A stretch of DNA of 64,000 nucleotides, from contig JAFZNO010000047.1 of assembly GCA_017552985.1 (NCBI GenBank), positions 27,478-91,477 on the forward strand, given 5' to 3'. The notes beneath the pieces are model-generated. The model was not told the origin of the DNA. It saw only the letters and a list, made by a program, of their open reading frames with translations, and made no database searches. Shown here in pieces: positions 16,943 to 25,452 of the stretch (positions are counted from its first letter, which is position 1; each line of letters begins with the position of its first letter). The stretch comes from Lachnospiraceae bacterium (GTDB lineage Bacteria; Bacillota; Clostridia; Lachnospirales; Lachnospiraceae). The position numbers and the translations under genes were made by a program.

Positions 16943-17848
16943 ATGAACGAGAAAATGGAAGCGGCATTGGAAGTGAAAAATTTATGCAAGAAATTCAAGG
17001 ATTTCGAGCTGAGCGTAGAAGAGTTGGAGATTCCCCAGGGCTTTGCGACGGCGCTGATCGGCGAGAACGGTGCTGGTAAGACGACGCTCCTAAATTGCCT
17101 GTCGGGGATCCGGCTGGATTATAAAGGTGAGATCAAGTACTTTGGGAAATACGTAAATGACGAGCGGGAGAAGCCGGAGAATCAAGTCCGCGAAAACATT
17201 GGATGCGCCGGGCCGTCAGGGTATTTTCTTTCCACTTGGACGGTAGGGCAGGTGGCTGAGCTGGGCGAGGTTCTCTTCGAGCATTTTCACGGGGACAAAT
17301 TCTGGAAGCTCTGTGAGGATCTTGGCGTCATCAAGGAAGGAAAGAAGGGAACCAAGGTCTCTGAACTGTCAGACGGTAATCGGATGAAGCTGACTTTGGC
17401 CTCAGTATTTGCAAGAGACACGAAGCTACTTTTGCTGGATGAGCCGGCTTCTTCCTTGGATCCTCTGATGAGAGAGAGACTCTGTCGAATGATCCAGGAT
17501 TATCTGGAACGGGGCCAGGGAGAGAGCACGGTGCTTTTTTCCACGCATAACGTGGCGGACATGGAGGACGTGACAGATTACTGTGTCATCATTGAACAGG
17601 GAAGGGTTGTGGAGAAAGGCTTTGTGGAGGACTTAAAGGAAAAGTACGTTTTGGTAAAGGGCGAGGCGGAAGATCTCGAGGCTGCAAGACCAGCGTTGTT
17701 CACGGTCTCCGAGGGAAAGTACGGGTTTGAAGGAATTTGCCTTGCGGAGAACTTAGATAAACTTGCGGGCCTTAAGGTGAGCAAGGAGACCCCGAGTTTA
17801 TTCCAGATCAGCGTGGCAGTTCTCAAAAAGTATACGACCGTAAAATAG
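16943..17848 (+). CDS. ABC transporter ATP-binding protein (YtrB-like)
   Basis: The 301-residue ATPase has Walker A GENGAGKTT (about residues 40-48), a signature region ELSDGNRMKLTLAS in place of the canonical LSGGQ, Walker B KLLLLDEPASSLDP, and the switch His in FSTHNVADME. The ATG at 16943 is preferred, with GGAAAGGA 5-12 nt upstream; an ATG at 16910 is in frame. It is the second gene of the GntR-controlled operon and would energise the two membrane proteins that follow. The substrate is unknown; the context suggests an exporter or resistance-type system. Confidence 0.9.
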   Translation: MNEKMEAALEVKNLCKKFKDFELSVEELEIPQGFATALIGENGAGKTTLLNCLSGIRLDYKGEIKYFGKYVNDEREKPENQVRENIGCAGPSGYFLSTWTVGQVAELGEVLFEHFHGDKFWKLCEDLGVIKEGKKGTKVSELSDGNRMKLTLASVFARDTKLLLLDEPASSLDPLMRERLCRMIQDYLERGQGESTVLFSTHNVADMEDVTDYCVIIEQGRVVEKGFVEDLKEKYVLVKGEAEDLEAARPALFTVSEGKYGFEGICLAENLDKLAGLKVSKETPSLFQISVAVLKKYTTVK

Positions 17849-17876
17849 AACTGGATGGAATGGGAAAGGAAAGCTT

Positions 17877-18590
17877 ATGTGGAAGAGTTATAAGGTTTTT
17901 ATGAGAAAAAGGGATCGCATGATGTTTTATCTGATCTTCCCGCTGCTTTGCATGATTTTATATGCCATTTTACTGATCAAGTTGGCGCCGGGATTGAAAT
18001 CGGGCGAACTCATTAATTTCTTTGACGTAAATTCCAAACGCACGGAAATGAAAATGTTTGTTATTTTACTTAGCATTCTGCCATGCGTTCCCTTCTTTAT
18101 AACGGATGAGTGCTCTCTGGGAGAACTGTTTTGGAAAAAGAAGGAAAACATGGACTTCTTAAGACGTTCCCGTAAGGGAAAAGAAGTTTTTATTGATGCC
18201 GTGAAAATGGATTACGTACTAAGATTTGCAACCTTGGCGTTGATTTTTGGCGGAGCCGCGATCGTCGAAATTCTGATCGGAGCGTGGCATGGTTATGAAT
18301 TCAGAAGTTGGAGCGTTCGAGGAATCTTTTTTCTGCTGGAAACAGTGACCTGCTTTATGGTGACCACGTTGGTAAATACGCTGGGACGCCTGATTTCCAA
18401 CGGAATCTTGAGAGGCGTAATAATATATTTTGGAATGGCAATTGTTGTCAGCCTCATGACGGTGGAAGCAGGGCTCTATCTTTGGATGATCCCGATCATG
18501 GTAATCTTAAGTCTGTTGCTGTTGTGCATCAACGTTCACGTGGCAAAGCGGAAATGGGAGGAGGATGCAAGCGATGATCAAGAGGGTTAA
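17877..18590 (+). CDS. ABC-type membrane protein of the GntR operon (first)
   Basis: The 237-residue protein has about six hydrophobic segments, beginning at MMFYLIFPLLCMILYAILL (residues 14-32) and ending at WMIPIMVILSLLLLCINV. It has the size and topology of an ABC-2 type permease subunit but no conserved motif that gives a substrate. It begins 28 nt after the ATP-binding protein, with Shine-Dalgarno GGAAAGGA at 17861-17868, and overlaps the next gene. Function is inferred from the operon only. Confidence 0.75.
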   Translation: MWKSYKVFMRKRDRMMFYLIFPLLCMILYAILLIKLAPGLKSGELINFFDVNSKRTEMKMFVILLSILPCVPFFITDECSLGELFWKKKENMDFLRRSRKGKEVFIDAVKMDYVLRFATLALIFGGAAIVEILIGAWHGYEFRSWSVRGIFFLLETVTCFMVTTLVNTLGRLISNGILRGVIIYFGMAIVVSLMTVEAGLYLWMIPIMVILSLLLLCINVHVAKRKWEEDASDDQEG

Positions 18591-19305
18591 AAAAGATTTG
18601 GCATTAGGCATTCATTTAGTCCGCATGGCCCCGGCATTCAAGAAAAGATTACAGCTTTGTTTTCTTGGGGAATTTCTCGTGGGACTTGCGGTATTGACTG
18701 TGGAGGCGATTGCCGGGAATCCTTTTCGGAATGGTTTCCTAACGTGCTACGGAGCGATGTTTTATGCACTTGGATGCATTGAAATTACGTATGACTATCA
18801 TTACGTATTCTTTTCGGATTTTGTTTTGACCAGTGCGCATTCCAAAAAGATCCAGACAGGGCTCAGCTCCTTGTTAAGCGCGGTGGTAAGTATTTCAGGA
18901 TTCACCCTGATCGCGGTCATGGAATTGATTTTTGCAAAAGACTGTAGCGGTGACGTGGTTTTTTTCGTTGGTTTTATGTTTACGATGCTGCCACTCATAA
19001 GCGCAAGCAGCAGAAAGCGATATGATGTTTTGCTCATGGCATTGCTAGTACCGATGTTTTTGGTGGTGATTGGAGGAACTCTTTATTTCTTTACGGGTTA
19101 TCAACAAAAAGAAATTGACATAACTTCGTTTTTACTCATTGGGACGAAATGGATTGGCTTTTTCCGGGATAAATACTGGGCGGCGACGGGCTCGGGATAT
19201 TTGCTCCTGCTTGTGGCGCATCTCTTCCAATACGTATGGAAACGTTACGATTGGAAAAAGGGGCCGGGTAAATTTTTCAGCGTCATGAAAAAGAAGTATA
19301 CTTAA
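18574..19305 (+). CDS. ABC-type membrane protein of the GntR operon (second)
   Basis: The 243-residue protein has about six hydrophobic segments (for example FLVGLAVLTVEAIAG, VVFFVGFMFTMLPLI, ALLVPMFLVVIGGTLYFF). No family motif was recognised. The start at 18574 (MIKRVKK) is supported by GGAGGAGG 10 nt upstream; an in-frame ATG at 18565 lies too close to it. The gene overlaps the preceding membrane protein by 17 nt, so the two are probably co-translated and may form a heterodimeric permease. It is the last gene of the operon. Confidence 0.75.
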   Translation: MIKRVKKDLALGIHLVRMAPAFKKRLQLCFLGEFLVGLAVLTVEAIAGNPFRNGFLTCYGAMFYALGCIEITYDYHYVFFSDFVLTSAHSKKIQTGLSSLLSAVVSISGFTLIAVMELIFAKDCSGDVVFFVGFMFTMLPLISASSRKRYDVLLMALLVPMFLVVIGGTLYFFTGYQQKEIDITSFLLIGTKWIGFFRDKYWAATGSGYLLLLVAHLFQYVWKRYDWKKGPGKFFSVMKKKYT

Positions 19306-19314
19306 ATCTGTCTC

Positions 19315-19344
19315 TTGCCAAAAGTAGTGTTTAATGCTATACTT
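19315..19344 (+). promoter_or_regulatory. Promoter for the DEAD-box helicase gene
   Basis: TTGCCA (19315-19320) and TATACT (19339-19344), spacer 18 bases. The predicted start near 19351 lies just before a terminator-like hairpin. Confidence 0.65.
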
Positions 19345-19367
19345 GCGGTTGATAGGTGAGATGATGA

Positions 19368-19407
19368 AGGAGAAATCATTGCAACTGGGATGATTTCTCC
19401 TTATTTT
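19368..19407 (+). terminator. Terminator-like hairpin in the helicase leader (attenuator or upstream terminator)
   Basis: A 13-bp stem, AAGGAGAAATCAT (19368-19380) and ATGATTTCTCCTT (19390-19402), with a 9-nt loop, followed by ATTTT. It may end the upstream ABC operon. It also lies downstream of the helicase promoter and could attenuate that gene. Confidence 0.75.
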
Positions 19408-19466
19408 CTGTTGTTTGGAATTAGGGAACGTGGGTATTGGGATAGTTTTGTCGCATTAAGAAAGGT

Positions 19467-21887
19467 TTGGAAAGAGATTTGGAAGAGAATTTGAAGGAGC
19501 AGTACGAAAAGAAGTTGGAGGAGATGCTTGCGGAAGCCGGCATTGGGGAAGTCGTAAACGATGAGGAAGAGGGCGACCTGGATTCCTTGGAGGCGGAAGA
19601 GGTTGAGGCAATGAAGGAGCTGGGAATCTCTGACGAGGCAGAGGAACAGGAGGAGTCTGGCGCAGCAGATAAGAATGAATCTATTGCTACTGCCGGTACG
19701 GAAAGCAAAGCAAGCACTTCCGCGGTAAGCGGTGCTTCCGGCGTGGATGACGCGAAAATGGATGATTTAAGGGATCAGTTGGATCCCAGGATTCAGCGCG
19801 CGCTGGATGACATGGGCTTTGCGAAGCTGACCCCCATTCAGGAGCAGGCAATCCCTGCACTTTTGGATGATCAGGACATCATTGGCCAGGCGCAGACGGG
19901 AACGGGAAAGACGGCGGCATTTGGTATTCCGCTGATCTCCCGCGTGGATGCGAGTCTCCAGAAGCTTCAGGCCATCGTACTTTGCCCGACGAGAGAGCTT
20001 GCGATTCAGGCGGCATTAGAGCTCCGCAAGATCGCAAAATATATTGAAAGTCTCCGGGTGTTGCCCGTATATGGCGGACAGGAGATTGGACGCCAGATCC
20101 GCGCGCTTCCCGGCACGCAGATCATTGTTGGCACGCCAGGACGCGTGATGGATCACATGAACCGTCACACGATCAAGCTGGATGACGTGAAGATGGTGGT
20201 TCTGGACGAGGCGGACGAGATGCTAAACATGGGCTTCCGCGAGGACATGGAAGTCATTCTTGGCGCCATTCCCGGAGAGCATCAGACAGCTCTGTTTTCC
20301 GCGACCATGCCCAAGCCCATTTTGGAGATCACCGGAAAGTTCCAGAAGGAAGATACCAAGCATATCCGCGTGACGACGGGCGAACTGACGATCCCGCTGA
20401 TCAGCCAAAGATATTTCCTGATCAAAAACGCAGACAAGGACGCGGCAACCGTGCGTCTTTTGGAATATTATGATCCCAGGCTCTGCCTGATCTTCTGTAA
20501 CACGAAGGCGAAGGTGGAGGAGCTTTCGGAGGTGCTGAAAAAGAACGGATTCCAGGCAGAAGGCCTGCATGGCGATCTGATCCAGCATCAGCGTGACATT
20601 GTCATGAACCGTTTTAGAAACGGAAGCACGAACATTTTGATCGCAACGGACGTGGCGGCGAGAGGAATCGACGTGGACGACGTGGAGATCGTGATCAATT
20701 ATGACGTTCCGCTGGATAATGAGTATTACGTGCACCGCATTGGCAGAACCGGACGTGCGGGAAAGACGGGCATGTCCTTTACGTTTGCAAATGCAAGGGA
20801 GCTTCGCAGGATCCGTGACATTGAACGGTTCTGCAAGACCACCATCGAGGAAAAGAAGCTTCCAGATGCGTCCAAGGTATTGAAATCCAAGGCGAGAAAG
20901 GTTTTGAACACTGCTTGGGAGCTTAAGGATCATGAAGACATCGGCCTGATGAAGGTTTATTTGCAGCGCATGATGGACAAGAATGAGTGTGACATTTTTG
21001 ATCTTGCGGCGTGCATGTTAAAGCAGGAGATCGGTGATAAGGGCGAGGAGATCCTCGAGGACAAGCCCCAGCCCAGAAAGGGCCGCGGCGGCAGAGACGA
21101 CAGGGGCGGCAGAGGCTTCGGACGCAGAGAGGACGGCAGAGGCGGCAGAGGATTTGGCCGCAGGGACGAAGAAGGCCGCGAGGAAAGACGCGGACGCTTT
21201 GGCCGTAAGGACGATGAGAACCGCGAGGAAAGACGCGGACGCTTTGGCCGTAAGGACGACGAGAACCGAGAGGAAAGACGCGGACGCTTTGGCCGTAAGG
21301 ATGATGAGAACCGCGAGGAAAGACGCGGACGCTTTGGCCGTAAGGACGACGAAAACCGCAAGGAAGGCCGTCGGGAGAGAGGCGATAGAAGCGATAGAAG
21401 CTTTGGCCCCAAGGACGGCGAGAAGCGTGGGGAAAGACGCGAAGAGAGACGCGGCGGAGAATTTGGCCGCAGAGACGATGGCAGAAGCTTTGGCCGCAAG
21501 GATGACGCAGAACGCACGGAAAGAAGGGGCGACAGGGAAAAGCGCCCTGAGAGAGAAGGCGAAAAGAAAGCTTCCCGCAAAAAAGAGGAAAGCTTCGGCG
21601 AAAAAATCTTTGGCAAGAAGCAGGTGAAATTCTGGGAGATGGAGAAGCCGGAATTCGTGGAAAAGGCTGATGCCATTGAGAAACACATGGCGAAGAAGGA
21701 ACGCAAGAGTGGCGCCAAAGATATGAATGCCAAAGCCGCCAAGTCGGGTAATACGGATAAGAAAGGCCGCGGTGAGAAAAAAGATAAGTCAGGCAAAGAA
21801 GGCAAAACAGGAAAGAATGAAAAAATAGACGTGCGTAAAGTTATGGACGTAGATTATTCCGGAAGGCCTACGCGCATAAAGAAATAA
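19467..21887 (+). CDS. DEAD-box ATP-dependent RNA helicase with RNA-binding repeat tail
   Basis: The 806-residue protein resembles CsdA/DeaD-type helicases that remodel RNA in ribosome assembly or decay. An acidic N-terminal extension (about 100 residues) precedes the core: Q motif LTPIQEQAIP, motif I AQTGTGKT (142-149), PTRELAIQ, TPGRVMDH, DEAD in VLDEADEM, LFSATMP and HRIGRTGRAG. After about residue 530 the C-terminal 270 residues are Arg/Gly/Glu/Lys-rich with tandem 15-residue repeats and no typical folded RNA-binding domain. No ATG is available: the frame opens after TAG at 19443-19445, so the start is a TTG (19467, 19479 or 19491). AAGAAAGG at 19458-19465 fits 19479 better by spacing. 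Confidence 0.9.
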   Translation: MERDLEENLKEQYEKKLEEMLAEAGIGEVVNDEEEGDLDSLEAEEVEAMKELGISDEAEEQEESGAADKNESIATAGTESKASTSAVSGASGVDDAKMDDLRDQLDPRIQRALDDMGFAKLTPIQEQAIPALLDDQDIIGQAQTGTGKTAAFGIPLISRVDASLQKLQAIVLCPTRELAIQAALELRKIAKYIESLRVLPVYGGQEIGRQIRALPGTQIIVGTPGRVMDHMNRHTIKLDDVKMVVLDEADEMLNMGFREDMEVILGAIPGEHQTALFSATMPKPILEITGKFQKEDTKHIRVTTGELTIPLISQRYFLIKNADKDAATVRLLEYYDPRLCLIFCNTKAKVEELSEVLKKNGFQAEGLHGDLIQHQRDIVMNRFRNGSTNILIATDVAARGIDVDDVEIVINYDVPLDNEYYVHRIGRTGRAGKTGMSFTFANARELRRIRDIERFCKTTIEEKKLPDASKVLKSKARKVLNTAWELKDHEDIGLMKVYLQRMMDKNECDIFDLAACMLKQEIGDKGEEILEDKPQPRKGRGGRDDRGGRGFGRREDGRGGRGFGRRDEEGREERRGRFGRKDDENREERRGRFGRKDDENREERRGRFGRKDDENREERRGRFGRKDDENRKEGRRERGDRSDRSFGPKDGEKRGERREERRGGEFGRRDDGRSFGRKDDAERTERRGDREKRPEREGEKKASRKKEESFGEKIFGKKQVKFWEMEKPEFVEKADAIEKHMAKKERKSGAKDMNAKAAKSGNTDKKGRGEKKDKSGKEGKTGKNEKIDVRKVMDVDYSGRPTRIKK
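21180..21359 (+). repeat. Four tandem 45-bp repeats inside the DEAD-box gene
   Basis: Units begin at 21180, 21225, 21270 and 21315, each encoding EERRGRFGRKDDENR. DNA copies are almost identical. Diverged copies continue on both sides in the Arg/Gly-rich tail. Confidence 0.93.
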
Positions 21888-21944
21888 GGCATGCGAGGCA
21901 TTGATCCGGAACGGACTGGCAGAAGAGACATGGAGGTGGCTTGA

Positions 21945-22502
21945 ATGAGAGTAGGCATGGGATATGACGTACACAGGCTGACGGAGGGCAGGGACCTCAT
22001 CATTGGGGGCGTGAAGATCCCTTATGAAAAAGGGCTTTTGGGGCATTCGGACGCGGACGTGCTGTTGCATGCCATCTCAGACGCGCTCCTTGGCGCGGCG
22101 GCGCTCGGTGACATTGGAAAGCATTTCCCTGACACGGATTCTGCTTACAAGGGGATTTCATCGATGATCCTGCTGGAGAAGGTGGGAGACCTGATCGCGG
22201 AGAAGAGCTTCCTGATCGAGAACGTGGACGCAACCATCATTGCGCAGGCACCCAAGATGCGTCCTTATATTGATGAAATGAGAGAGAATATTGCAAAGGC
22301 GTTGAAGATTGACGTATCTCAGGTGAACGTGAAGGCCACGACGGAAGAAGGACTTGGCTTTACTGGCACGGGTGAGGGGATTTCTTCCCAGGCCGTATGT
22401 CTTTTGACTAGTCCATTTGATCTCTCAGCGTCGCCCGTACAGATGGGCTGCGCAGGATGCAGCGGATGTGCCGGGGCTGGCCAGCGCATGCAAGAAAAAT
22501 AA
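21945..22502 (+). CDS. ispF: 2-C-methyl-D-erythritol 2,4-cyclodiphosphate synthase IspF, with Cys-rich tail
   Basis: IspF makes the cyclic diphosphate in the non-mevalonate isoprenoid pathway. The motifs are present: GMGYDVHRL (residues 4-12, with metal-binding Asp8 and His10), [31 protein letters not shown] and the C-terminal [18 protein letters not shown]. Standard IspF is about 157-160 residues; this one has 185 because a tail follows with CAGCSGCAG (three Cys spaced two apart), not a normal part of the family. GGAGGTGG lies 5-12 nt before the ATG. It is 57 nt after the helicase and 94 nt before rarA. Confidence 0.95.
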   Translation: MRVGMGYDVHRLTEGRDLIIGGVKIPYEKGLLGHSDADVLLHAISDALLGAAALGDIGKHFPDTDSAYKGISSMILLEKVGDLIAEKSFLIENVDATIIAQAPKMRPYIDEMRENIAKALKIDVSQVNVKATTEEGLGFTGTGEGISSQAVCLLTSPFDLSASPVQMGCAGCSGCAGAGQRMQEK

Positions 22503-22596
22503 TGCGGAAGTGAGCCTAATATAGGCAAACGCGAAGAGAAGGAAACTATCATTCAGGGAAGTAAAAGGTTGGTCTGTATGCCGGGAGGACGGTAAA

Positions 22597-23979
22597 ATGG
22601 AACAATTGTCCTTATTTGATCAGTCGCAAGGGTTTAATGGAATACAAGAGATGAATGGCGCCCCCGCTGAAGTGGAAAGCAGCGGAGGCGTGGATTTTAC
22701 GCAGCCCTTGGCAAACCGTCTGCGCCCGAGATGCCTTGATGATTTCGTGGGCCAGGAGCATTTGCTTGGAAAAGGGAAGATGCTGAGGCAGCTGATCGAA
22801 CGCGATCAGATTTCTTCCATGATCTTTTGGGGGCCGCCCGGCGTGGGTAAAACAACCCTTGCCAGCATCATTGCGGGACAGACAAAAAGCGCCTTTATCA
22901 ATTTCAGTGCCGTGACCAGCGGCATCAAAGAGATCAAGGAAGTCATGCAACAGGCTGAAAACGACAGGCGAAGGGGCCGCCGGACAGTGCTTTTCGTGGA
23001 CGAGATCCATCGCTTTAATCGCGCCCAGCAGGACGCCTTTTTGCCTTACGTGGAAAAGGGAAGCATCGTGCTGATCGGCGCAACGACGGAGAATCCGTCC
23101 TTCGAGGTCAACGGGGCACTTTTGTCCAGGTGTAAGGTGTTTGTGTTAAAGGAGCTCACGGAGGAGAATCTTTGCAGGCTTCTTCACAGGGCACTCACGG
23201 CGCCGGAAGGTTTTGGGCGGCAGGGCGTTGCCATGACGGATGACCAGATCCGTGCGGTCGCGGCGTTTGCAAACGGGGACGCGCGCACGGCCCTGAATAC
23301 TTTGGAGATGGCAGTCTTAAACAGCCAGATCCAACCTGACGGCAGCATGGTCGTGACAAATGAGGGACTGGAGCAATGCGTTAGCAGAAAGTCCCTGTTA
23401 TATGATAAATCAGGGGAAGAGCATTACAACATGATCTCCGCGCTGCATAAGTCCATGCGCAATTCGGATCCGGACGCGGCCATCTATTGGATGCTTCGCA
23501 TGCTGGAGGGCGGTGAAAATCCCTTGTATATTGCAAGGAGACTGATCCGTTTTGCGAGCGAGGACGTGGGCATGGCGGATCCGAAAGCGCTGGAGCTTGC
23601 CGTAAACGTCTATCAGGCCTGTCATTTCCTGGGAATGCCGGAGTGTGACGTGCATCTGACGCATGCCGTGACGTACCTTGCGATGGCGCCGAAATCTAAC
23701 GCATGTTACGTGGCATGTGAGGAGGCAAAGCGGGATATCAAGGAAAAACCCGCGGAACCCGTGCCCCTGCAGATCCGGAACGCCGTGACAAAACTCATGG
23801 CAGATCTGGATTATGGAAAAGGCTATGAATATGCCCACAATGCCGAGGAGAAACTAACCAAGATGAAGTGCCTGCCGGAAAGCCTACGGGATCGCGAGTA
23901 TTATCGCCCGACGGAGCAGGGTGCGGAGGCGGCCGTGAAGGAGCGCCTGGAAGAGATCAAGGCCTGGAAGGCAAAGTAA
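22597..23979 (+). CDS. rarA: Replication-associated recombination protein A (RarA/MgsA AAA+ ATPase)
   Basis: RarA acts at stalled replication forks. The 460-residue product contains LANRLRPRCLDDFVGQEHLLGKGKMLRQLIE, Walker A GPPGVGKTTLA (about residues 84-94), Walker B TVLFVDEIHRFNRAQQDAFLPYVE, sensor GATTENPSFEVN and the C-terminal MgsA oligomerisation domain (AIYWMLRMLEGGENPLYIARRLIRFASEDVGMADP; VTYLAMAPKSNACYVA). The first 30 residues are a low-complexity extension. It ends AWKAK, and the DNA for those last codons is the first unit of a 41-bp tandem repeat that runs past the stop. Confidence 0.95.
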   Translation: MEQLSLFDQSQGFNGIQEMNGAPAEVESSGGVDFTQPLANRLRPRCLDDFVGQEHLLGKGKMLRQLIERDQISSMIFWGPPGVGKTTLASIIAGQTKSAFINFSAVTSGIKEIKEVMQQAENDRRRGRRTVLFVDEIHRFNRAQQDAFLPYVEKGSIVLIGATTENPSFEVNGALLSRCKVFVLKELTEENLCRLLHRALTAPEGFGRQGVAMTDDQIRAVAAFANGDARTALNTLEMAVLNSQIQPDGSMVVTNEGLEQCVSRKSLLYDKSGEEHYNMISALHKSMRNSDPDAAIYWMLRMLEGGENPLYIARRLIRFASEDVGMADPKALELAVNVYQACHFLGMPECDVHLTHAVTYLAMAPKSNACYVACEEAKRDIKEKPAEPVPLQIRNAVTKLMADLDYGKGYEYAHNAEEKLTKMKCLPESLRDREYYRPTEQGAEAAVKERLEEIKAWKAK

Positions 23980-24168
23980 GCAAGTACCTTTGAGTGGCTA
24001 AGACCTGGAAGGCGCAGTAAGAAAATGCCTTTGAGCAGTCAAGATCTGGAAGGCGCAGTAAGAAAATGCCTTTGAGCAGTCAAGATCTGGAAGGCGCAGT
24101 AAGAAAATGCCTTTGAGTGGCCAAGGCCAGGAGGGCATGGTAGCAGATTCCTTGTGACGTCATACTTG
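23964..24168 (+). repeat. 41-bp tandem repeat spanning the rarA stop codon
   Basis: Units begin with CTGGAAGGC at 23964, 24005, 24046 and 24087, exactly 41 bp apart; a decayed fifth unit starts at 24128. Units 2 and 3 are identical. Unit 1 includes the last four sense codons and TAA of rarA, so later units repeat the gene's end, including TAA. Each unit could form a small AAGGC/GCCTT hairpin. Confidence 0.92.
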
Positions 24169-24213
24169 CGGAAAGTAAAAAAGTAACGTAGAATAGATTC
24201 TGTATTTATTGAT

Positions 24214-24402
24214 TGGGTATATATCGCATGGATGAAATAAAATACCCAATGAAATTGGACTTGTGGGTATAGTTCCAATACTTTGCCTGTTTTACCCAGA
24301 TGAAAAGCGTAAATTGGGTAAAACATGAAATGTTTATACCAAAATACCCACGGGATATTAAGGGTATGGGTATATTCTCTAAGACAGTTTCATTTTTACC
24401 CA
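24214..24402. repeat. Array 2 of phased TGGGTA-N23/24-TACCCA elements (four units)
   Basis: Four elements lie at 24214-24248, 24264-24298, 24315-24350 and 24367-24402, of 35, 35, 36 and 36 bp. All begin TGGGTA and end TACCCA, with gaps of 15, 16 and 16 bp (period 50-52). The sequence-specific asymmetry orients them + + - +. Together with the 41-bp repeats it fills the 552-bp gap between rarA and the next gene. Short ORFs through this stretch are spurious. No promoter was identified with confidence. Confidence 0.92.
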
Positions 24403-24531
24403 TGGAATTATGTCATGCAGATGAAGAACAGAGGACGATAAGTAGAAAATTCGCGCATGGCGTGAAAAGATACGAAACATGTTATTAAGTGAATTGGAAA
24501 ATTGGGGATAAAGGATACGGGAGAGGGAGTT

Positions 24532-25452
24532 ATGGCGGAAAAGAAAGAAGTATTTTGGCATTTGCCGGGACTTTGTTATTTCAGATTGCTGAATCAGGTG
24601 CTGATCAATACGATGAAGGATTATCCTGACAAGTTCCGGGATGGGTATCGCATCGGTTCCGTGTACGGGACGATCCCCGGGGCCATTTGGAATGGCGGGC
24701 GGGCCGTTTTTGGCATCAGCAACAAGGCGGAGATCGAGAGAGTGATCCATACCTATAATCAGTATGGCATTCCGGCGCGTTTTACCTGGTCAAATTCCCT
24801 GCTGGAAGAAAAGCACGTATATGACACGTACTGCAACATGATCATGAAGGTTGCGGACAACGGACTCAATCAGGCAATCGTGAACAGCCCGGCTTTGGAA
24901 GAGTATATCCGCCGGGAATATCCGAATTATAAGCTGATCTCTTCGACGACAAAGCGCATGACGGACTTTGATCGGCTGAAGGAGGAAGTGGCAAAGAATT
25001 ACTTCCTTGTGGTGCTTGATTATGACTTGAACCGCAATGAGGAAGTGATCAAGCAGCTGGAGCCCGTTGCGGATAAGATCGAGATTTTGGTCAACGAGAT
25101 CTGTTATCCCGGATGCCCGAAGCGTGCGGAGCATTATCGCGAGGAATCCAGGTCGCAGCTGGAGTTTGACAACCGGACAACCTTCCGTTGCCCGAACAAT
25201 TCCAGGGACAATCGCACCTTTGAAGAGTGCATGAAGCGTCCGGCGTTCATGTCCACGGAGGAAGTGGATCGCTACATTGAACGCGGCTTTTCGAATTTCA
25301 AGATTGTCGGCAGGGGACTTCCGCAGCAGTTTGTACTCGATTCGTACGTCTACTTCCTTGCGAAGGAGGAGGCGAGGGACTTTGTGCGTAAGCGCATCAC
25401 GGGAACCATGGAGCAGTTGATGGCAGCCCAGCGCGCGCAAATGCGGCGCTAA
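24532..25452 (+). CDS. Conserved protein with U32-peptidase-like Cys motif, function unknown
   Basis: The 306-residue soluble protein was not firmly identified. EILVNEICYPGCPKRAEHYREE (about residues 183-204) resembles the Cys-containing segment of U32 (collagenase-like, TIM-barrel) proteins. The order of segments (GGRAVFGISNKAEIERVIHTYNQYGIPARFTWSNS; KYFLVVLDYDLNR-like strand; STEEVDRYIERGFSNFKIVGRG) also fits an (alpha/beta) barrel, with further Cys in TFRCPNN and FEECMKRP. Known U32 relatives act in hydroxylation of tRNA or ubiquinone or are called peptidases; which applies here is unclear. The ATG at 24532 has GAGAGGGAG 3-11 nt upstream. The last codons form the start of a 51-bp tandem repeat. 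Confidence 0.7.
   Translation: MAEKKEVFWHLPGLCYFRLLNQVLINTMKDYPDKFRDGYRIGSVYGTIPGAIWNGGRAVFGISNKAEIERVIHTYNQYGIPARFTWSNSLLEEKHVYDTYCNMIMKVADNGLNQAIVNSPALEEYIRREYPNYKLISSTTKRMTDFDRLKEEVAKNYFLVVLDYDLNRNEEVIKQLEPVADKIEILVNEICYPGCPKRAEHYREESRSQLEFDNRTTFRCPNNSRDNRTFEECMKRPAFMSTEEVDRYIERGFSNFKIVGRGLPQQFVLDSYVYFLAKEEARDFVRKRITGTMEQLMAAQRAQMRR

Noticed and set aside
19431-19436. A further TGGGTA element near the helicase start
   Set aside because: No TACCCA lies at 29-30 bp and there is no neighbouring unit; single chance hexamer.
24300-24488. Short plus-strand ORF in repeat array 2
   Set aside because: It runs through unrelated repeat units, has no ribosome site and no recognisable sequence.
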